A stretch of DNA of 64,000 bases from positions 10,000-73,999 of the forward strand of contig DATAOV010000089.1 of NCBI GenBank assembly GCA_036265535.1, given 5' to 3'. The DNA is from AC-32 sp036265535. GTDB taxonomy: Bacteria > Actinomycetota > Thermoleophilia > Gaiellales > Gaiellaceae. The position numbers and the translations under genes are program-made. This document shows, one piece after another, positions 60,394-64,000 of the stretch. Within the stretch, counting starts at the first letter, position 1. The number at the start of each line of letters is the position of its first letter. Under the pieces are notes generated by a model, which was not told where the DNA came from, ran no database searches, and saw only the letters and a program-made list of their open reading frames with translations.

Positions 60394-61763
60394 ACCGGGA
60401 CTCCGACCGGCTCGGCGCCGTGACAGCGCTTCCACTTCTTGCCGCTCCCGCAGGTGCACGGGTCGTTGCGACCGCGCCGGGCATCGGCCGCTTCGTAGAG
60501 GCCGACGATCTCGGAGGGAGCCCGCCCCTGCGCGAGGAGCGCGCCCATCGTCCGCATCGGCCCGTCGACGTGGTGGAAGAACTTCTTGAAGCCGGCGCAG
60601 AGGTAGTTCAGGCCCGGCTCCCCGTCAGGGGTCTCGATGAAGCGGTCCTTCGGGCAGCCCCCGTGACAGGCAAAGCGCACGTCGCAGTCTAGGCAGTACT
60701 GCGGCAGCGTCTCGCGCTTGTCGAGACCGAACTGCCGCTGCTGCGGCGAGTCGACGAGGTCGAGCATGTGGGTCATCCGGATGTTGCCGAGCTTGTGCTT
60801 CGGTTCCACGAAGTGGTCGCAGGAATAGAGGTCGCCCGTGTGCTCGAGTGCGAGCGCCAGCCCGCACGTCTCGGAATGGATGCAGAGGCTCGGAGGCTCG
60901 CCGACCCAGTTGGCGAGGGCGACATCGAACATCTGCACGTAGACCTCGCCGACGTCGCGCCGCACCCACTCCTCGAAGACGTCGATCAGGAAGCGCCCGT
61001 ACTGATCGGCAGTGACCGACCGGCCGGTGACCCTGTCGCCGTCCTGCACGTACAGCGGCCGGTCGCGCCACGACGTCCAGGGAACGCCACCGTTCGCGTC
61101 GGCCTCGGATACGCGCTCGATGATCGGGATGAACTGGACGAACCGAGCCCCGAGGTCGTCACGAAGGAAGCGGTAGACGGCGCGCCCGTGATCGGCATTC
61201 GCGGAGTGGATCGTCGTGAGCGCGTTCCAGTCCACGCCGGCCTCGCGTAGGGCGTCGAGCCCGGGGACGACCTTGTCGAAGCTGCCCTTGCCGCCCTTGT
61301 CGACCCGGTAGGCGTCGTGCAGCTCTCGCGGCCCGTCGATCGAGACGCCGACGAGGAAGTCGTTCTCCTTGAAGAACGCCGCCCACTCCTCGTCGAGCAG
61401 CGTCGCGTTCGTCTGAATCGTGTATGCGGCGCGCTGGCCGGGCAGCAGATGTTCGCTGGCGAGCTCGACCGAGCGCCGGAAGAAGTCGAGCCCCATCAGC
61501 GTCGGCTCGCCGCCCTGCCAGGCGATCGTCACCTCGGGCACGCGCGAGTGCGCCTCGATCAGCTGCCGCAGATAGTCCTCCAGCAGCTCGTCGGCCATCC
61601 GGAAGCGGCTACCCGGATAGAGCATCTCCTTCGAGAGGAAGAAGCAGTAGCTGCAGTCCAAGTTGCAGACGGCCCCGGTGGGCTTGGCGAGCAGGTGGAA
61701 CGCCGGCGGAGCGCCGGGCCGCACGCCCTCCACCGTCTGGTGCGCTGTCTGCGAGACCGGCAT
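60390..61763 (-). CDS. Anaerobic sulfatase-maturating radical SAM enzyme with SEC-C tail
   Basis: 457 aa. The radical SAM CxxxCxxC is CNLDCSYC (near residue 34), followed by TIAWQGGEPTLMGL. SPASM auxiliary cluster cysteines lie in CGLALALEHTGDLYSCDHF, QYCLDCDVRFACHGGCPKD and LNYLCAGFKKFF. The enzyme converts a Cys or Ser of sulfatases to formylglycine. The C-terminus adds a SEC-C zinc motif (RNDPCTCGSGKKWKRCHG), which is unusual for this enzyme but seen elsewhere. ATG 61763 follows GAGAGG. A sulfatase gene lies upstream in the same direction. Confidence 0.92.
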   Translation of the reverse strand: MPVSQTAHQTVEGVRPGAPPAFHLLAKPTGAVCNLDCSYCFFLSKEMLYPGSRFRMADELLEDYLRQLIEAHSRVPEVTIAWQGGEPTLMGLDFFRRSVELASEHLLPGQRAAYTIQTNATLLDEEWAAFFKENDFLVGVSIDGPRELHDAYRVDKGGKGSFDKVVPGLDALREAGVDWNALTTIHSANADHGRAVYRFLRDDLGARFVQFIPIIERVSEADANGGVPWTSWRDRPLYVQDGDRVTGRSVTADQYGRFLIDVFEEWVRRDVGEVYVQMFDVALANWVGEPPSLCIHSETCGLALALEHTGDLYSCDHFVEPKHKLGNIRMTHMLDLVDSPQQRQFGLDKRETLPQYCLDCDVRFACHGGCPKDRFIETPDGEPGLNYLCAGFKKFFHHVDGPMRTMGALLAQGRAPSEIVGLYEAADARRGRNDPCTCGSGKKWKRCHGAEPVGVPV

Positions 61764-61781
61764 CGTCCTCTCAGCATGATC
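61761..61781. promoter_or_regulatory. CATC-type palindrome, site 7 (weak)
   Basis: CATCGTCC, five bases, GCATGATC. The left half contains the reverse-strand start codon of the maturase gene, and two right-half bases deviate. It may reflect a separate promoter for the maturase gene after the hairpin at 61787. Confidence 0.35.
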
Positions 61782-61786
61782 CCCTG

Positions 61787-61826
61787 CTGCCGGCACCGCG
61801 ATGCGCACGCGACGCGGTGCCGGCAG
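61787..61826 (-). terminator. Perfect 14-bp hairpin between PLDc_N and maturase genes
   Basis: CTGCCGGCACCGCG pairs exactly with CGCGGTGCCGGCAG around a 12-base loop. It starts 11 bases after the PLDc_N stop. There is no T-run. It is a likely transcript end, processing or stabilising element. Confidence 0.5.
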
Positions 61827-61837
61827 GCGTCAGAGGG

Positions 61838-62092
61838 TCAATTGGCGCTGCGCGTCATCACCGTGGTGTCTTCGGGCGGCCGCGCGATCATGTAGACGAG
61901 CACGCCGAGCAGCGGCAGGAAGATGACGAAGATCGTCCAGCCCGCCTTCGCCCATCCGGAGTGGTCGCGGCGGGCGAAGTTGTCTGCCAGGACCATGATC
62001 AGCAGCCAGATCCAGATGACCCAGGCGAAGAAGATGAACATCGTCCACATGATGTCCAGGAACGGGTAGTCACTTGCGAGCACTGCGAGCAC
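61838..62092 (-). CDS. PLDc_N-domain small membrane protein
   Basis: 84 aa, GTG 62092. Two helices: IMWTMFIFFAWVIWIWLLIM and AGWTIFVIFLPLLGVLVYMI. The sequence between them is DNFARRDHSGWAKAGW. This matches the PLDc_N (cardiolipin-synthase N-terminal-like) small proteins that usually carry the conserved WxxFVxxxPxxG pattern, seen here as WTIFVIFLPLLG. It contains no catalytic PLD motif. Palindrome site 8 lies 62 bases upstream. Confidence 0.85.
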   Translation of the reverse strand: MLAVLASDYPFLDIMWTMFIFFAWVIWIWLLIMVLADNFARRDHSGWAKAGWTIFVIFLPLLGVLVYMIARPPEDTTVMTRSAN

Positions 62093-62154
62093 TGCACTTC
62101 TCCCTAATCGGGGTCATTAACAGCTGAAACCGTCCCGCTTCGGGGCCGGCGCTT

Positions 62155-62175
62155 CATCGTCCGATCGGGATGAGG
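62155..62175. promoter_or_regulatory. CATC-type palindrome, site 8
   Basis: CATCGTCC, five bases, GGATGAGG. It is in the gap between the tiny Arg-rich gene and the PLDc_N gene, 62 bases upstream of the latter. Confidence 0.5.
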
Positions 62176-62208
62176 CGACGGCAGCCGTCGAGCGGAGTCC
62201 CGAGATAG

Positions 62209-62237
62209 GACCGGCCGCCCAGAGCGAGCGGCCGGTC
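62209..62237 (-). terminator. Perfect 10-bp hairpin after the Arg-rich peptide gene
   Basis: GACCGGCCGC and GCGGCCGGTC pair around a 9-base loop. It is downstream of the tiny gene on the minus strand and upstream of palindrome site 8, separating the sulfatase/DUF6325 transcript from the PLDc_N gene. Confidence 0.5.
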
Positions 62238-62249
62238 TGTGGTTGCGTC

Positions 62250-62271
62250 CTCCCGCCGCTAGCGGCGGGAG
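62250..62271. terminator. Perfect 22-bp palindrome overlapping a stop codon
   Basis: The half CTCCCGCCGCT is followed by its exact reverse complement. The TAG stop of the Arg-rich peptide (62259-62261) sits at its centre, as at 41608-41635. Confidence 0.5.
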
Positions 62272-62327
62272 ACGCGGCGTGCGGTGCGCCGGCCCGTTCG
62301 CCGCGCAACCCTTCGTGTTCCCAACAT
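62259..62327 (-). CDS. 22-aa arginine-rich peptide
   Basis: ATG 62327 with GGAGG 7 bases upstream. It begins MLGTRRVARRTGRRTARR and ends VSRR: eleven Arg in 22 residues and no acidic residue. It lies 20 bases after the DUF6325 gene on the same strand. The strong ribosome binding site and position support translation. It could bind nucleic acid or membrane, but nothing shows this. No family recognised. Confidence 0.5.
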   Translation of the reverse strand: MLGTRRVARRTGRRTARRVSRR

Positions 62328-62347
62328 GCTCGTACCTCCGATCTGCC

Positions 62348-62887
62348 TCAGTGCGCTGCGGCGGTCGTTTCCATCAGGTGGTGCTCCTTGGCTTCCTCCG
62401 CCGAGATCAACCCGATCTCGACCAGGTCGAGCGGGCTGATGAAACCGTCGCTGATCCGGAATCCGCCGGCGCTCGCGATCGCGTCGCGCAGGGGAATCGC
62501 CCAACGATGCTCGAGCAGGATCAGGGCGGCCGCGGAGTCGTTCGGGATCTCCTCTAGAACGTCCCATTCCTCGCCGGAGAATGCGTCGATCCCGTCGGCC
62601 GCCGCTTCGCCGCCGGCGATCGCGCCCGCTTCCATTCCTTCCTCGCCCTCGATTCCGAGGCCGATCAGCGCGCCGATCTTCGTCCCGAGCTCGATCGCCT
62701 CGTCCTGCGTGAGGTTGCTGAGGTGCTCGACCTCGAGCTCGCCGTCGGCGTCCTTGTACACCGCCAGCGAGTCGATCACTGCCACGGTGTCACTGGCCTT
62801 CAGCCGCTCGAGCTCCTCGATGATCTGGCCGTGGAACTCGGGGTGGTTGAAGCCCAGGACGATCAGCTGAACTGGTCCAATTGCCAT
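62348..62887 (-). CDS. DUF6325/DUF1269-like membrane-associated stress protein
   Basis: 179 aa. It begins AIGPVQLIVLGFNHPEFHGQ, then IIEELERLKASDTVAVIDSLAVYKD-type text, then a Gly/Ala-rich central hairpin (GALIGLGIEGEEGMEAGAIA). The latter half has SAAALILLEHRWAIPLRDAI, then a short acidic C-terminus containing a SHOCT-like ISPLDLVEIGLISAEEAKEH. The ATG follows AAAGGAGAGAGG. The family is common in Actinomycetota next to SHOCT and PLDc_N genes, and its function is unknown. Confidence 0.78.
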   Translation of the reverse strand: MAIGPVQLIVLGFNHPEFHGQIIEELERLKASDTVAVIDSLAVYKDADGELEVEHLSNLTQDEAIELGTKIGALIGLGIEGEEGMEAGAIAGGEAAADGIDAFSGEEWDVLEEIPNDSAAALILLEHRWAIPLRDAIASAGGFRISDGFISPLDLVEIGLISAEEAKEHHLMETTAAAH

Positions 62888-62912
62888 TCCTCTCTCCTTT
62901 CCTAGCGGCCCG

Positions 62913-64000
62913 CTACTGGCGGGCCATTGCGATCTGGAGCCGTTCCTCCGGTGTGATCAGGTGGTCGAGATCTTCGGCCGCCGCGTCGAGATCGATCTCG
63001 ACCCAGCGCACGCGCCCGGTGAAGATGCTCTCGCGGGGGCTGAGATCGTCGCTGACCGGCGTGCCGGTGTCCGAGCCGACGTCGGTCGTCTCGTCACCCG
63101 AGAACATCATCGGGACGGTGTTCTCAACGCGCCCCTCGCCGGCCTTGTCCCCGTCGAGGTAGAGCGTCGCGGTTCCACCCTTGCCGAGCCCGCCGCCGTC
63201 ATACGCGAACTCCATCCGCACCTGGTGCGCACCGCCGGGGATCTCCGCGTCGCCGTAGACCTTGAACCGCTGCAGGCCGAAGAGGTTGTAGCAGTAGGCG
63301 GGCTTCCCGTCCTTGACGTAGAGGCTCCAGCCGCCAAAGGCTCCGCCCTGCGCCACGATCACGCCCTCGGCGCCGTCTTCAGGCACCTCGATCTCCGCCG
63401 TGACCGCGTGAGACTTGTTCTTGATGTTCAGGAGACTGTTCTCGCTGAGGCGTCCCATCCCGCCGAAGAGCAGCTGTGAGTTTCCCTTCACGAGCTCCGG
63501 GCGGCCGACGAGCTCGGCGTTGAAGCGCTCGATGCGCCGGTCGTCGAGGGGGAGCACGTTGTACTTGCGGGCCTCCTGGAGCCATAGCTGTTGCAGTTCG
63601 GCCAGCTTCTGCGGCATCTCGGCGGCGAGGTCGTGCGCCTGGCTCCAGTCCGTCCGTGTGTCGTAGAGCTCCCAGACGTCGTCCGCGAGCGGCGGCAGGG
63701 CTCCCAGCACCCACGGGACGCTGTGGTTGGTGACCGCGGTCCAGCCCTCGTGGTAGATGCCGCGGTTGCAGAACATCTCGAAGTACTGCGTCTCGTGGCG
63801 CTCGGGCTCGGCCGCGCCGTCGAACGAGTACGCCATGCTCACGCCCTCGATCGGCTGCTGGATGACCCCGTTGACGCTCGTCGGCTGGGGGAGCCCGGCG
63901 GCTTCGAGCACCGTCGGGGCGACGTCGATGACGTGGTGGAACTGCGAGCGAACCTCGCCCTTCGCAGCGATCCCGCGCGGCCAGTGGACGATCGTGCCGT
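62913..64000 (-). CDS. Arylsulfatase, C-terminal part (gene continues beyond the window)
   Basis: About 362 aa of the 3' part. The frame stays open to base 64000, so the N-terminal active site with the formylglycine motif is outside. Visible parts are WPRGIAAKGEVRSQFHHVID then VAPTVLEAAGLP, MAYSFDGAAEPERHETQYFE then MFCNRGIYHEGWTAV, ELYDTRTDWSQAHDLAAEMP, and a C-terminal beta-sandwich (VRMEFAYDGGGLGKGGTATL). This is typical of the larger arylsulfatases related to AtsA. The sulfatase maturase downstream on the same strand is a plausible activator. Confidence 0.93.
   Translation of the reverse strand, partial: GTIVHWPRGIAAKGEVRSQFHHVIDVAPTVLEAAGLPQPTSVNGVIQQPIEGVSMAYSFDGAAEPERHETQYFEMFCNRGIYHEGWTAVTNHSVPWVLGALPPLADDVWELYDTRTDWSQAHDLAAEMPQKLAELQQLWLQEARKYNVLPLDDRRIERFNAELVGRPELVKGNSQLLFGGMGRLSENSLLNIKNKSHAVTAEIEVPEDGAEGVIVAQGGAFGGWSLYVKDGKPAYCYNLFGLQRFKVYGDAEIPGGAHQVRMEFAYDGGGLGKGGTATLYLDGDKAGEGRVENTVPMMFSGDETTDVGSDTGTPVSDDLSPRESIFTGRVRWVEIDLDAAAEDLDHLITPEERLQIAMARQ

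Noticed and set aside
62117..62308. 63-codon minus-strand frame between PLDc_N and DUF6325 genes
   Set aside because: It runs through two perfect palindromes and overlaps the better-supported Arg-rich peptide in another frame.

Overview
The window is a GC-rich, densely packed bacterial chromosome segment with no tRNA, rRNA, insertion sequence, prophage or CRISPR array that I can see. High GC, many GTG/TTG starts, apparent leaderless promoters, a PPOX-type (F420/flavin) oxidoreductase and the mix of regulators point to Actinomycetota, most likely a Thermoleophilia-type lineage (Gaiellales/Solirubrobacterales). That placement is inference from gene content, not from a marker phylogeny.

Layout. 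1-10 kb is core housekeeping, mostly on the minus strand: lepA, an acetyltransferase, murJ, (rpsT on plus), holA, comEC, comEA and leuS. leuS is preceded by what looks like a complete attenuator: a leaderless MMKQLLE leader peptide with two Leu codons, a strong hairpin, and an intrinsic terminator with a GCAA loop. 10-27 kb is general metabolism: cupin, EamA exporter, a complete branched-chain amino-acid ABC system (livGFHMK), a YyaL-type thioredoxin-fold protein, a PLP decarboxylase, HMG-CoA lyase, a BNR-repeat protein overlapping a MoaD/ThiS-like protein, a Tat-exported class V aminotransferase, an MFS carrier, and a nicotinamidase-like enzyme divergent from an NrtR-like Nudix regulator. 27-43 kb is envelope and respiration: sulfite-oxidase-type molybdoenzyme, a fused double-ATPase ABC protein with a 1037-aa FtsX-type permease, a cytochrome b-like protein and a diheme cytochrome c with a Usp protein, malate synthase, an NlpC/P60 hydrolase, a KhtTU-like K+/H+ antiporter, and DedA.

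43-64 kb is a signalling and envelope-stress region. It has a PAS-LuxR regulator, a MASE1 histidine kinase with its NarL-type response regulator, and a MalT-like LuxR ATPase. These are followed by many small membrane or envelope proteins: AI-2E transporter, two GAP proteins, two flippase-like proteins, an MBL hydrolase, a holin-like/phosphodiesterase fusion, a K+ channel, a lipoprotein, a SHOCT protein, a PLDc_N protein, DUF6325, a tiny Arg-rich peptide, an anaerobic sulfatase maturase with a SEC-C tail, and a partial sulfatase running off the end.

The most interesting signal is in this last region. Eight non-coding or start-proximal spots between 43.16 and 62.18 kb carry the same 21-bp interrupted palindrome: half-site CATCRYCC, five bases, then its inverse GGRYGATG, with variations. 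They sit upstream of the PAS-LuxR gene and most of the operons listed, including three divergent pairs. This looks like the operator of an undescribed regulon, probably read by one of the LuxR-type proteins encoded here. Secondary signals are a family of 12-3-12 extragenic palindromes (a 62-bp tandem duplication at 11.5 kb and a relative at 14.8 kb), a recurrent TANNNT-N7/8-start leaderless promoter signature, and several very small genes.
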